DNA from: Oceanobacter mangrovi
GTDB lineage: Bacteria; Pseudomonadota; Gammaproteobacteria; Pseudomonadales; Oceanobacteraceae
Length of the DNA stretch: 64,000 nt
Direction: 5' to 3'
Assembly (NCBI RefSeq): GCF_019740315.1
Contig: NZ_JAHXZR010000007.1
Location: 1-64,000, forward strand
Shown here piece by piece: positions 55,370 to 64,000 of this stretch (position 1 is the stretch's first letter; every line of letters starts with the position of its first letter). The position numbers were made by a program, and so were the translations under genes. Below the pieces are notes generated by a model that was not told where the DNA came from, searched no databases, and saw only the letters and a program-made list of their open reading frames with translations.

Positions 55370-56259
55370 TAACGATCGTCGTATCCAAGGCTGCGCAAGG
55401 CACGCTCGTCGTCAGACCAGTTGGATTTCACCTTGACCCACAGATTCAGCATCACCTTGCAGTCGAACATGGCTTCCATATCCTTGCGGGCGTCCTGCCC
55501 AATCTGTTTGATACGGGAACCGCCCTCGCCAATGACGATGCGTTTCTGTGACGGCCGCTCCACCAGAATCAGCGCACTGATTTCTGCCAGCGTGCCACTG
55601 TGGGTGAATTCCTCGATTTCCACCGTCATGGCATAAGGCAACTCGTCACCCAACTGGCGCATGATTTTTTCACGCACCAGCTCAGCTGCCAGGAAACGGG
55701 AGCTGCGATCGGTGATCTGGTCTTCTGGATAGAAATACTGACCTTCCGGGATAAAGCTGTTGATCAGATTTTCCAGCCGTTCGACATTGTGGCCATGCTT
55801 GGCACTGATTGGAACGATTTGCTCAAATGGGTAGCGGGCTGACAGTTCCTGCAAGTACGGTAGCAAGGAGTCCTTGTCCTTGAGGAAATCGACCTTGTTA
55901 ACCACCAGCACCACAGGTGCGCGCTGGTTTTTCAAGGCCTCCAGCACCATCTCGTCTTCGTCAGTCCAGCGGGTACGGTCGATCACCATCACCACCAGAT
56001 CAACGTCCTTGACGGCAGTCGTCGCGGCCTTGTTCATATAGCGGTTGATCGCTTTTTCCTGCTTCAGGTGCATCCCCGGGGTATCAACATAGATAACCTG
56101 GACATCATCTTCAGTTTTGATACCGAGGATTTGATGGCGGGTAGTTTGCGGCTTGCGCGAAGTAATCGACAGCTTCTGACCCAGAATGCGGTTCATCAGG
56201 GTCGATTTGCCAACGTTGGGACGACCAACAATGGCAACAAAACCGGTACGGTTGCTCAT
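55369..56259 (-). CDS. era: GTPase Era
   Basis: An essential GTPase in 16S rRNA maturation and 30S assembly. The 296 residues show G1 [20 protein letters not shown]2 TRHQILGI, G3 VDTPGMH and G4 VVNKVD, and the C-terminal KH domain with [21 protein letters not shown]. The ATG overlaps the rnc stop (ATGA). Confidence 0.96.
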   Translation of the reverse strand: MSNRTGFVAIVGRPNVGKSTLMNRILGQKLSITSRKPQTTRHQILGIKTEDDVQVIYVDTPGMHLKQEKAINRYMNKAATTAVKDVDLVVMVIDRTRWTDEDEMVLEALKNQRAPVVLVVNKVDFLKDKDSLLPYLQELSARYPFEQIVPISAKHGHNVERLENLINSFIPEGQYFYPEDQITDRSSRFLAAELVREKIMRQLGDELPYAMTVEIEEFTHSGTLAEISALILVERPSQKRIVIGEGGSRIKQIGQDARKDMEAMFDCKVMLNLWVKVKSNWSDDERALRSLGYDDR

Positions 56260-56942
56260 TCCTCTACCTCGCTGATGCCAAGATCTGACAACAATTTTAA
56301 TGCGGCAGCCTGTTCGGCAGCACGACGGCTGGTGCCATCGGCCTGCTGCGGTTCGGCATCCGGAATGCGAACTTCCACTTTAAACACTTGTTCGTTGGAC
56401 GGCCCAACGATCGACAACACCTGATATTTCGGCAGCGCCATATGACGGCCCTGCTGATATTCCTGCAAACGGGTTTTGGGGTCCTTGATCGGATCTTCCA
56501 GGCTCAGATCATCCAGCCGGCTGCTGTACCAGGCCAGAATCCGCTCACGTGCTGCTTCCAGACCACGATCCAGATAGATAGCGCCAATCAGCGCCTCCAT
56601 CGCATCGGCCAGAATCGATTCACGCTTGTAGCCACCGCTCTTTAACTCCCCCGAACCAAGCAACAAAAAGTCGCCCAAATCGAATTCCCGCGCCAGATCG
56701 GCAAGGGTTTTGCCTTTCACCATGCGCGCACGCAAACGGCTCAACTTGCCCTCACGGGCCTGGCTGAAGCGCCGATAGAGGTCTTCAGCGATGACAAAGT
56801 TAAGAATTGAATCGCCAAGAAACTCAAGCCGCTCGTTGTTGGTACCACCCTTGCTGCGATGGGTCAGTGCCAGTGTTACCAGAGCGGTATCACTAAAGGT
56901 ATAGCCCAGGCGCTGGGAAAGTTTTAATAATGGGTCGTTCAC
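56256..56942 (-). CDS. rnc: Ribonuclease III
   Basis: Cleaves double-stranded RNA, including rRNA precursors. The 228 residues hold the signature [21 protein letters not shown] (about residues 36-56), the second metal Glu in [17 protein letters not shown], and a C-terminal dsRNA-binding domain ([33 protein letters not shown]). It starts three bases after the DUF4845 gene. Confidence 0.96.
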   Translation of the reverse strand: MNDPLLKLSQRLGYTFSDTALVTLALTHRSKGGTNNERLEFLGDSILNFVIAEDLYRRFSQAREGKLSRLRARMVKGKTLADLAREFDLGDFLLLGSGELKSGGYKRESILADAMEALIGAIYLDRGLEAARERILAWYSSRLDDLSLEDPIKDPKTRLQEYQQGRHMALPKYQVLSIVGPSNEQVFKVEVRIPDAEPQQADGTSRRAAEQAAALKLLSDLGISEVEE

Positions 56943-56945
56943 TTA

Positions 56946-57302
56946 CTAAAATTCTTCATGGAAGGAAAATTCGCCGACAAATGACAAGTTAGCGATGAAA
57001 TGGGCCTTCACCTCATAATCCAGAGAGACCTTAAGCACCCCTTTGGATCGGTCCACTTTGAGGTTATCCAGCGGAATCTCGAGGTTGTTGGCGGACACCC
57101 GCTGCTCCATCACCTTACGTACGTCACGCTCGGTGGTACGCTCGGTGAAAGTATTGGATTCATGTAAGGTGTCGATGACCTGTTTCATCATTTGATAGTC
57201 GAAGTACATGGGCATCAAGGAAACAAACACCTTGGCTCCAAAACCAACCAGAACCAGAAGTACCAATACAGCATTAACCGACATACCCGACTGACGTTTC
57301 AT
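56946..57302 (-). CDS. DUF4845 membrane protein between lepA and rnc
   Basis: A 118-residue protein with an N-terminal basic start, one membrane helix (SVNAVLVLLVLVGFGAKVFVSL, about residues 8-29) and a periplasmic-facing domain of unknown function. P. aeruginosa has such a gene between lepB and rnc. Here it overlaps the lepA stop by one base, because lepB is absent. Confidence 0.85.
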   Translation of the reverse strand: MKRQSGMSVNAVLVLLVLVGFGAKVFVSLMPMYFDYQMMKQVIDTLHESNTFTERTTERDVRKVMEQRVSANNLEIPLDNLKVDRSKGVLKVSLDYEVKAHFIANLSFVGEFSFHEEF

Positions 57303-59101
57303 TAATCATCCACCTTGAGGACTGCAAGGAAGGCGGCTTGCGGGATCTCGACACTGCCGATTTGTTTCATCCGCTTTTTACCTTCCTTTTGCTTCTGCAA
57401 CAGTTTCTTTTTACGGCTGACATCACCGCCGTAACACTTGGCCAATACGTTCTTGCGCAAGGCCTTTACTGTGGTACGGGCAACTACCTGATTGCCAACC
57501 GCCGCCTGGATCGCCACATCAAACATCTGACGCGGGATCAACTCTTTCATTTTCTCCGCAAGAGAAGCGCCACGTCTGCGGACATTGTCACGGTGCATAA
57601 TGACAGCCAGTGCATCCACCCGCTCACCATTCACCAGTACGTCCAGACGCACCAGCGGGGCTTCCTGGAAACGCTTGAAGTTGTAGTCCAGCGAGGCAAA
57701 ACCACGGCTGCAGGATTTCAGACGGTCGAAGAAGTCCATCACCACTTCAGCCATCGGGATTTCATAACGCAGGGAAACCTGGCTGCCGGTATATTGCATA
57801 TCCATCTGCACGCCACGCTTTTCGATACAGAGGGTAATCACGTTACCCAGGTATTCCTGTGGCACCAGAATATTACATTCGGCAATCGGCTCATGCATTT
57901 CGTCGATACTGCCAATATCCGGCAGTTTTGACGGGTTATCCACACTGAGGGTCTCACCCTTGCGGGTAACTACTTCGTAGATAACCGTCGGGGCCGTGGT
58001 AATCAGGTCGAGATCGTATTCACGCTCCAGGCGTTCCTGAATGATTTCCATGTGCAGCATGCCAAGGAAGCCACAGCGGAAACCAAAGCCCAGGGCGTCG
58101 GAATTTTCCGGTTCGTAGAACAGCGAGGCATCGTTCAGTGACAGCTTTTCCAACGCATCACGGAAATCTTCAAAGTCATCCGAGCTGACCGGGAACAAAC
58201 CGGCATAAACCTGCGGCTTGACCTTCTGGAAGCCAGGCAGCGGGGCAGTATCAGGAAACTTGCTGGAAACAATGGTATCGCCCACTGGCGCACCATGAAT
58301 GTCCTTGATACCGGCAACCATGTAGCCCACTTCACCGGTACGCAGTTCGGTTTTTTCATGGCGTTTGGGTGTAAAGATACCCACACCATCAACGATATGA
58401 TCCTTGCCGGTACTCTTGATACGAATCTTGTCACCCTTGCGAATCACACCATTCTTGACCCGGATAAGAGAAACAACGCCCAGATAGGAGTCAAACCAGG
58501 AGTCAATAATCAGTGCCTGCAGCGGGCCATCCACTTCACCTTCCGGTGCTGGAATGTTGGCCACCAGATCTTCCAGTACATCTTCGATATTGAGGCCACT
58601 CTTGGCGCTGCAACGTACGGCAGTAGTGGCATCCAGGCCGATAATCTCTTCGATTTCCTGAGCAACCTTATCCGGATCGGCCTGAGGCAGGTCCATCTTG
58701 TTGAGTACCGGACGTACTTCCAGCCCTTGCTCAATGGCGGTGTAGCAGTTGGCAACCGACTGAGCTTCAACACCCTGAGCCGCATCCACCACCAGCAGCG
58801 CACCTTCACAGGCTGACAACGAACGGGATACCTCATAGCTGAAGTCAACGTGCCCCGGCGTATCAATAAAGTTCAGCTGGTAGGTCTTGCCGTCCCGGGC
58901 CTTGTAATCCAGCGTCACGCTCTGGGCCTTGATCGTAATACCCCGCTCCCGCTCGATATCCATGGAATCCAGCACTTGTTGCTGCATCTCACGATCGCTG
59001 AGACCACCACAGGTCTGGATAAAACGATCCGACAAGGTGGATTTACCATGGTCGATGTGGGCAATGATTGAGAAATTACGGATATGGTCCAGGTGACTCA
59101 C
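57302..59101 (-). CDS. lepA: Elongation factor 4 (LepA)
   Basis: A 599-residue translational GTPase with G1 [16 protein letters not shown]2 [10 protein letters not shown]3 [12 protein letters not shown] and G4 [13 protein letters not shown]-like domains and the LepA-specific C-terminal domain follow, including [30 protein letters not shown]. It is preceded by the mucD terminator, so it starts its own transcript with the DUF4845 gene, rnc, era, recO, pdxJ and acpS. Confidence 0.96.
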   Translation of the reverse strand: MSHLDHIRNFSIIAHIDHGKSTLSDRFIQTCGGLSDREMQQQVLDSMDIERERGITIKAQSVTLDYKARDGKTYQLNFIDTPGHVDFSYEVSRSLSACEGALLVVDAAQGVEAQSVANCYTAIEQGLEVRPVLNKMDLPQADPDKVAQEIEEIIGLDATTAVRCSAKSGLNIEDVLEDLVANIPAPEGEVDGPLQALIIDSWFDSYLGVVSLIRVKNGVIRKGDKIRIKSTGKDHIVDGVGIFTPKRHEKTELRTGEVGYMVAGIKDIHGAPVGDTIVSSKFPDTAPLPGFQKVKPQVYAGLFPVSSDDFEDFRDALEKLSLNDASLFYEPENSDALGFGFRCGFLGMLHMEIIQERLEREYDLDLITTAPTVIYEVVTRKGETLSVDNPSKLPDIGSIDEMHEPIAECNILVPQEYLGNVITLCIEKRGVQMDMQYTGSQVSLRYEIPMAEVVMDFFDRLKSCSRGFASLDYNFKRFQEAPLVRLDVLVNGERVDALAVIMHRDNVRRRGASLAEKMKELIPRQMFDVAIQAAVGNQVVARTTVKALRKNVLAKCYGGDVSRKKKLLQKQKEGKKRMKQIGSVEIPQAAFLAVLKVDD

Positions 59102-59198
59102 AGAAATATTTCCAGGAGAACAAATAAAATGGCCGAAAATTCTACTCGAATCGGCCTGCCAAAGCTAACGCCAACTGGATAACAAATGGCCAAACAGT

Positions 59199-59224
59199 AA
59201 AAAAGCGGCCGAAGCCGCTTTTCT
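59199..59224 (-). terminator. Intrinsic terminator between mucD and lepA
   Basis: AAGCGGC-TTCG-GCCGCTT followed by TTTTAC on the minus strand, about 65 bases after the mucD stop. It separates the envelope-stress operon from lepA. Confidence 0.8.
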
Positions 59225-59286
59225 GTTAACAATCTGATTGCCAGCCTGGCTGGCATTGTCAGTGCTGTTGTTCGTGCTCTCGCAGC

Positions 59287-60690
59287 TTACTTGGGAATCC
59301 TCAGCGGGATAAACAGCGCTGAGCCACGACGAACGATGCGCATCGGCACGCTACGATCGGTCGGCAGCTTGCCGACAGCGGCCTTGAAGTCATCAATACT
59401 GCTGATGGTTTCACCATGAATCATGGTAATCACGTCGCCTTTCAGCAGACCGGAAACCGCTGCCGGACCGTCAGTCACGTCCTGCACCACCACTCCGTCA
59501 AAGCCCAGTTTACGACGCTGCGTATCATCCAGATTGGATACCACAACACCCATTCGATCGCTGGCGTATTCATTTGGCGGCAGTGTTGACGCCAACGCCT
59601 GGGAATCGTCGTCTGCCAAGGTGCCAATAGTGACATCCAGACGCTTGCGTTTACCGTTACGTACCAGATCTATTTTGGCAGTTTCACCCGGTTTCACCCG
59701 GCCAACCTGATGCGGCAGGTCGGATGACAGGTAAATGGGTTCGCCATTGAAAGCGGTAATAATGTCACCGTTTTTCAGGCCCGCCTTGTCAGCGGGAGAA
59801 TCCGGTACCACCTGGGCAACCAGTGCTCCGGCGGCCTTATCGAGACCAAAGGACTCAGCCAGGTCCTTGTTTACTTCCTGAATCACGACACCTAACCAGC
59901 CACGGGCAACCTTGCCGTTCACTTTCAACTGGTCAGCGACATCCAGCGCTACATTGATCGGAATCGCAAAGGAAACCCCCATGAAACCACCGGAGCGGGT
60001 ATAGATTTGCGAGTTGATACCAACCACCTTGCCATCCAGATTAAACAGTGGACCACCCGAGTTACCCGGGTTAATCGCAACGTCAGTCTGGATAAAAGGT
60101 ACATAGTTTTCGTTTGGCAGGCTGCGACCCTTGGCACTGACAATACCGGCCGTCACTGAGTAATCAAAACCGAACGGCGAACCAATGGCAACCACCCACT
60201 CCCCTACTTCCAGCTTGTCGGAATCGCCCAGTTCAACGATTGGCAGATTACTGGCTTCGACTTTCAACAGCGCCAGGTCGGTGGATTCATCTGCACCAAT
60301 CACCTTGGCATCGAGTTCACGGCGGTCATTCAGACGCACCACAATTTCGTCGGCATCGGCGATGACGTGGTTATTGGTGAGAATATAACCATCTTTGGAA
60401 ATGATAAAACCGGAGCCCAGCGAGGTTTTTTCCTGTTCGGCCCCACCGCCACCGTGCGGAGAAGGCATTGGTGTACCAAAAAAGTGACGGAAGATTTCAG
60501 GCATGTCTTCTGGCAAACCATAACGTTCCGAATAGGCCGTAGCCTGAACATGCTGCACCGTGCTGATATTCACCACCGCCGGCGAGGTTTCTTTCACCAG
60601 ATCACGAAAATCCGGCAGGCTGGCATTCGCCAGAGAAGCAGTAATCACCAGCACCAGGCTGATCAGATATTTGGAATATTTGTTGTTCAT
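59287..60690 (-). CDS. mucD: Periplasmic serine protease MucD (DegP/HtrA family)
   Basis: A 467-residue DegP-type protease/chaperone. It has a signal peptide (MNNKYSKYLISLVLVITASLANA) and a trypsin-like domain with the triad in ILTNNHVIADADE (His), STDLALLKV (Asp) and NPGNSGGPLFNLDG (Ser). Two PDZ domains follow, with GWLGVVIQEVNKDLAESFGL in the first and MGVVVSNLDD in the second. The frame is open to 60738, but ATG 60690 starts the signal peptide. In Pseudomonas, MucD clears misfolded proteins and damps AlgU activity. It is the last gene of the rpoE operon. Confidence 0.94.
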   Translation of the reverse strand: MNNKYSKYLISLVLVITASLANASLPDFRDLVKETSPAVVNISTVQHVQATAYSERYGLPEDMPEIFRHFFGTPMPSPHGGGGAEQEKTSLGSGFIISKDGYILTNNHVIADADEIVVRLNDRRELDAKVIGADESTDLALLKVEASNLPIVELGDSDKLEVGEWVVAIGSPFGFDYSVTAGIVSAKGRSLPNENYVPFIQTDVAINPGNSGGPLFNLDGKVVGINSQIYTRSGGFMGVSFAIPINVALDVADQLKVNGKVARGWLGVVIQEVNKDLAESFGLDKAAGALVAQVVPDSPADKAGLKNGDIITAFNGEPIYLSSDLPHQVGRVKPGETAKIDLVRNGKRKRLDVTIGTLADDDSQALASTLPPNEYASDRMGVVVSNLDDTQRRKLGFDGVVVQDVTDGPAAVSGLLKGDVITMIHGETISSIDDFKAAVGKLPTDRSVPMRIVRRGSALFIPLRIPK

Positions 60691-60738
60691 TGGCAACCCT
60701 TCAGAGACTCCAAGGTTGTAATCAAATACGGACGTCAC

Positions 60739-61152
60739 TCAATACACGGTTACAATGACTGGCGACCAGCGCTTGCGGTAACGATTGGAGAACCAACGGG
60801 CTGCTGCAAAACCGAACAACAGACCACCGCCCCCAATCAGCATAGACGCCGTTTCACCACCTGCTGCCTGGCCGACGACTGCGCCTCCAATCAGGCCTGC
60901 CAGCGGCAAGCCGTAAAGCGTCATCGAACTCAGCAACAAACTGCCTTCCGGCAGGTCCAGTACCACCCGCTGGCCAACAGCCAGGGATTCTGTGGTATCA
61001 ACCCACAGCCGCACAGGACGACCAATCTTTTCCAATGCTGACTGACCGCAGCCAGACTTTGCCTGACAGCCGCCACAGGAGGATTTCTGTTCGGATTCAA
61101 CCCAGACTCCACCTTCGCCAACATCTGCTACTAGGACAGTTTCTTGCGCCAC
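60739..61152 (-). CDS. rseC: RseC/MucC-family membrane protein
   Basis: A 137-residue protein with a cytoplasmic Cys-rich N-terminus (SSCGGCQAKSGCG, about residues 25-37) and two membrane helices (about 75-95 and 103-120). RseC-family proteins are linked to SoxR reduction and act mildly on sigmaE control. It follows mucB by 18 bases. Confidence 0.88.
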   Translation of the reverse strand: MAQETVLVADVGEGGVWVESEQKSSCGGCQAKSGCGQSALEKIGRPVRLWVDTTESLAVGQRVVLDLPEGSLLLSSMTLYGLPLAGLIGGAVVGQAAGGETASMLIGGGGLLFGFAAARWFSNRYRKRWSPVIVTVY

Positions 61153-61170
61153 CAGCTCACTCCGGATTCG

Positions 61171-62238
61171 TCATTTTTTGTCACGGTAATTGACCGACCA
61201 GGCAATCTTTTTGGCCGTTGCCATAGGAACTTCACCCACCACAGTAATACGCATATTGCGGTCGCCATGCTGCTGATGCCTTACCACTGCAGAGGTTGCC
61301 CCCCAGCGCTTGCTGAAGTCGGGCATGGAATCTTTTTCGATATAATCGATAAACAAGGTGTAGGCAGACAAGCCATCGCTGTACATCAGCGCCTGCCCTT
61401 GTTCGAGTAATTCAGGATGATCGGTTTTGGCAAAACCTGGAGGCGTCCAGTCAGCCTGCCAGCCGCCGACCATATCTGTCGTCTGTTCAGCATCTGTCGC
61501 CTGGGCCGTCGCAGCGGTCACAGGCACTGAGTCAACATGAGCTGCCAACGCAGCCGTTTCAGAGGGTAATTTGAATTCCGGCAGCGGCACCGGCTTGCCA
61601 ATATCGATCTGGGCAAACTGGTAGCGCTCCAGCACCTTGCCATTACGGTCAACCACGTCTGACCGCAACAACAGCCCGGAGTCTTCATCAAGCCAGAGAT
61701 TCTGGCCAAAACGGTAGTCATCCAGTGGCTGTAAACGAATCTTGCGACAGCCATGACCGGCAATACGATCACGTCCGGCAAGCCGCAGGTCATAAAATTG
61801 TTCCAGCAGGGAAGTATCCGGAGTGACACCGGCGAGCATTTTCTTGGCCGGATCCACCAGCGCCGCCGGGCCACTATTGCCCGCTTCAGCCAGCGGACCA
61901 CTGCGAATCAGTTCTTTGGGACGGCCGGTGAGGTGAGAAATTTTTTCATATTCCATACCATCCAGCGCGGTGTGGCTGATGGTCAGCGTGTGCCAGTTGT
62001 CTTCATCGCCAAACACCAGCACGCCCTGATAGCTGGTTTGGCGAATCGCCCTGGCCATACGTTGCAGCCACTGCTGGGGAGTTGCTTGCGCACCAGCAGA
62101 GCCTTCTTGAGAATTCTCGGGCGGTAACTGCGGCGAAGCAGAATTCGCCGCCTGATCGTCTCTTGGTTGGTTCCCGGCCTGCACTGTCGTGGCCTGCAAC
62201 AACACCCACAAGGTACAACAGAGCCAGGCTAATCTCAC
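61171..62238 (-). CDS. mucB: Sigma-E regulator MucB/RseB
   Basis: A 355-residue periplasmic protein that shields the anti-sigma factor from proteolysis. It has a signal peptide (MRLAWLCCTLWVLLQATTVQA), then a lipid-binding domain (WLQRMARAIRQTSYQGVLVF, HTLTISHTALDGMEYEKISHLTG) and a C-terminal domain (LFIDYIEKDSMP, MRITVVGEVPMATAKKIA). The ATG overlaps the mucA stop (ATGA). Confidence 0.92.
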   Translation of the reverse strand: MRLAWLCCTLWVLLQATTVQAGNQPRDDQAANSASPQLPPENSQEGSAGAQATPQQWLQRMARAIRQTSYQGVLVFGDEDNWHTLTISHTALDGMEYEKISHLTGRPKELIRSGPLAEAGNSGPAALVDPAKKMLAGVTPDTSLLEQFYDLRLAGRDRIAGHGCRKIRLQPLDDYRFGQNLWLDEDSGLLLRSDVVDRNGKVLERYQFAQIDIGKPVPLPEFKLPSETAALAAHVDSVPVTAATAQATDAEQTTDMVGGWQADWTPPGFAKTDHPELLEQGQALMYSDGLSAYTLFIDYIEKDSMPDFSKRWGATSAVVRHQQHGDRNMRITVVGEVPMATAKKIAWSVNYRDKK

Positions 62239-62921
62239 TGCTGAGCTTCTCCTTCCTGCTCAAAGCTGGTCACCCGGGCATACGGCATCAGACCACGACC
62301 ATTGTTAAGAGAGGCATTTTCACTGTGTTGCAGCACATATTCCTGCAACCGCTGCTGGGCATCGCGCAGCTCGGATTCAGACAACTGGCTGTCAGCCATC
62401 GCTGCTGAGTCAGAGTTAGCCGCAACCAATTCAGCAGGCGCACTGGCTACCGTTGACATAACGGGCGCTGCCGCCGGAGCTGCATTGATCGTCACAGCAC
62501 TGGCAACTTCGGTACCACCGGCAATCATGGATTCGTCAACAACCCGCACACCCAGCAAGACAGCCAGGGTCACGGATGCAGCAACCGCTCCAGAAGCAAT
62601 CCAGCCATTTTTCCAGGAGGCCGAAATCTTGCGCTCTTCATCAGCAACGGCCGGTACTACGTCGGTTCCGACGACGGCAGCGGAGGAACGAGCCGGGACT
62701 TCGTCCATCGGTTCACCATCGATAGCTTGCATGATGCCCTTTGACAGATCGACCGTCATGGCTTGCTCATCACGCAGCAAGGCCCCCATCAGCTGATAAC
62801 GAGACCAACGCTCACGCAGCTCATCGTCTTCCTCAATCTGATTCAGAACACGGCGGACTTCCAGTTCGTCGGCTTCGCCGTCTACCAGAGCCGACAGGGA
62901 TTCATTCATACGATCATTCAT
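62235..62921 (-). CDS. mucA: Anti-sigma-E factor MucA/RseA
   Basis: A 228-residue inner-membrane anti-sigma factor. The N-terminal cytoplasmic sigma-binding domain (MNESLSALVDGEADELEVRRVL, about residues 5-26) is followed by one membrane helix near 95-115 (WIASGAVAASVTLAVLLGV) and a periplasmic tail. It is cut by site-1/site-2 proteases under envelope stress, releasing RpoE. ATG 62921 follows AAAGG by eight bases. Confidence 0.92.
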   Translation of the reverse strand: MNDRMNESLSALVDGEADELEVRRVLNQIEEDDELRERWSRYQLMGALLRDEQAMTVDLSKGIMQAIDGEPMDEVPARSSAAVVGTDVVPAVADEERKISASWKNGWIASGAVAASVTLAVLLGVRVVDESMIAGGTEVASAVTINAAPAAAPVMSTVASAPAELVAANSDSAAMADSQLSESELRDAQQRLQEYVLQHSENASLNNGRGLMPYARVTSFEQEGEAQQ

Positions 62922-62941
62922 CACTGTTACCTTTCCGACCG

Positions 62942-63529
62942 TCAAGCTGTAGCCACCAGCAGTGGCTGCATTTTTTTGTCTATCGCCTCACGCGCCCGGA
63001 AAATACGGGAGCGCACCGTGCCAATAGGACAGTCCATCGCCTCGGCAATTTCTTCGTAACTCAGGCCGTCCATCTCACGCAGGGTGATGGCCATACGCAA
63101 ATCTTCCGGCAAATCCTCGATTGCCTTGAACACCACCGCCTGCAGCTGGTCACGCTGCAGCAAGCCGTCCGGTGTATCAATATCCTTCATCGGGCTGTAG
63201 TCGCCAAAATACTCAGCATCGTCTGGATCAATGTCCTGGGTCGGGGTTTTACGTCCGCGACTGACAAGATGGTTTTTGGCGGTATTGACCGCAATACGGT
63301 ACATCCAGGTATAAAACGCACTTTCGCCACGGAAATTAGGCAGTGCCTTGTATGCCTTGACGAAGGCTTCCTGGGTAACGTCCTGAGCTTCTGCGAAATC
63401 AGAAATGAAACGACCAACCAGAGACAGAATTCGATGCTGATATTTCAGCACCAACAGATCAAAGGCACGCCGATCACCCTTCTGAACTCTTGCGACCAGT
63501 TGTCGATCCGTATTTGTGTGATCTGTCAT
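62942..63529 (-). CDS. rpoE: RNA polymerase sigma factor RpoE/AlgU
   Basis: A 195-residue ECF sigma factor for envelope stress. Region 2 (DLLVLKYQHRILSLVGRFI, AEAQDVTQEAFVKAYKAL, FYTWMYRIAVNTAKNHL) and region 4 (LREMDGLSYEEIAEAMDCPIGTVRSRIFRAREAID) match AlgU. ATG 63529 gives the family start although the frame is open to 63625. An AlgU-type promoter lies upstream, so it is autoregulated. It is divergent from nadB, as in Pseudomonas. Confidence 0.96.
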   Translation of the reverse strand: MTDHTNTDRQLVARVQKGDRRAFDLLVLKYQHRILSLVGRFISDFAEAQDVTQEAFVKAYKALPNFRGESAFYTWMYRIAVNTAKNHLVSRGRKTPTQDIDPDDAEYFGDYSPMKDIDTPDGLLQRDQLQAVVFKAIEDLPEDLRMAITLREMDGLSYEEIAEAMDCPIGTVRSRIFRAREAIDKKMQPLLVATA

Positions 63530-63614
63530 GCCTTGTTCCGACGCCTTTGTAGGCTGATTCTTCAATATTGCTGCGCTGGTCACTTTGCAGGCCCTCCATT
63601 GTGGCTTCAAAGTT

Positions 63615-63641
63615 TCAGACTGCAACCCCGTTGAAAAGTTC
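63615..63641 (-). promoter_or_regulatory. SigmaE/AlgU-dependent promoter of rpoE
   Basis: On the minus strand GAACTT, exactly 16 bases, then TCTGA: a perfect match to the AlgU consensus GAACTT-N16/17-TCtgA. The start would be near 63608, with an 80-base leader to the rpoE ATG. It implies positive autoregulation of the whole operon. Confidence 0.85.
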
Positions 63642-63720
63642 AGCGAATTTCCACAGTCATTGTTTCCGGGTGTGGTTGGCTGGCATTATAAGACGAATTA
63701 TCAGCAAACATCCTACAATC

Positions 63721-64000
63721 ATGAGCGAACACCTGACCTACGACGTCCTTATTATCGGCAGCGGTGCTGCTGGCCTGACACTGGCGCTGTCGCTGCCGGA
63801 GCACTGGCAGATTGCCGTGATCAGCAAGGAGCGACTCGACAGCGGTTCAACCCGCTGGGCCCAGGGCGGTGTTGCAGGTGTACTGGATGAAACCGACAGT
63901 ATTGATGCCCACGTCAACGACACCCTGGTGGCCGGTGCTGGCCTGTGTACGGAAAGCGCGGTGCGCTTTACCGTCGAAAACTCCGCCTCGGCCATCCAGT
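63721..64000 (+). CDS. nadB: L-aspartate oxidase NadB (partial, cut by window end)
   Basis: The first 93 residues of a flavoprotein that oxidises aspartate to iminoaspartate for NAD synthesis. It shows the FAD-binding DVLIIGSGAAGLTLALSL (about residues 8-25), then STRWAQGGVAGVLDETDS (about 43-60) and DTLVAGAGLCTESAV, typical of NadB. It is divergent from rpoE, as in Pseudomonas. The rest lies beyond the right edge. Confidence 0.93.
   Translation, partial: MSEHLTYDVLIIGSGAAGLTLALSLPEHWQIAVISKERLDSGSTRWAQGGVAGVLDETDSIDAHVNDTLVAGAGLCTESAVRFTVENSASAIQ

Noticed and set aside
1-64000. Mobile elements, CRISPR arrays, prophage or genomic islands
   Set aside because: No transposase, integrase, direct-repeat array or foreign-looking block was found; gene order is conserved core.

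Overview
The window is a dense stretch of gammaproteobacterial chromosome, made almost entirely of housekeeping genes. No rRNA or tRNA gene, CRISPR array, prophage, integrase or insertion sequence was seen. Gene content and order are Pseudomonas-like: rpoE/algU-mucA-mucB-rseC-mucD-lepA, tsaB-adk-ppc, gacS/cysM-rlmD-relA-mazG and flhA-flhF-fleN-fliA-cheYZAB-motCD-parC-parP-cheW. Several genes resemble E. coli instead: nrdA-nrdB-yfaE, rstA-rstB and hdfR next to maoP. Together this suggests a member of the Oceanospirillales/Pseudomonadales assemblage, probably motile by polar flagella. The species cannot be named from sequence alone, and all family assignments are from memory, without database searches.

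Layout. 1-1.6 kb: a strong stable-RNA-type promoter firing off the left edge, then queC-queE (queuosine precursor synthesis). 1.65-5.3 kb: an oxidoreductase and the LysR regulator hdfR, divergent from a tight maoP-rimB-rimK cluster that joins a macrodomain-type protein to ribosomal S6 glutamylation genes. 5.3-7.6 kb: argD-argF behind a palindrome with a -10 box inside it and a leader hairpin. 7.7-13.6 kb: a degenerate GGDEF membrane protein, a PAS chemoreceptor, metR, and rstB-rstA. 13.6-18.9 kb: class Ia ribonucleotide reductase nrdA-nrdB with its ferredoxin and bcp, behind a regulatory region with paired NrdR-like boxes and a DnaA box. 18.9-34.7 kb (minus strand): flhA, flhF, fleN, fliA, cheYZAB, motCD, parC, an unnamed gene, parP, cheW, a DUF2802 gene and a small exported or membrane protein. 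A sigma54-type site precedes flhA and a sigma28-type site precedes cheY.

34.8-41.4 kb: a membrane-anchored cold-shock-domain protein, slyX, plsB, rsmJ, uppP, tsaB and adk. 41.7-50.5 kb: ppc, interrupted by an in-frame TGA where a conserved Trp is expected, then a small conserved gene, mazG, relA, rlmD and cysM. 50.7-53.5 kb: gacS. 53.5-59.1 kb: acpS, pdxJ, recO, era, rnc, a DUF4845 gene and lepA, with lepB missing from its usual place. 59.3-63.6 kb: the envelope-stress operon rpoE-mucA-mucB-rseC-mucD behind an AlgU-type promoter. 63.7 kb: nadB, cut by the window edge.

The observations most worth following are the TGA in ppc; the extra parC-parP gene, which shares an N-terminal motif with ParP; the nrd regulatory region; the N-terminally extended nrd ferredoxin; the argD leader; the loss of lepB; and two small genes in the chemotaxis region.
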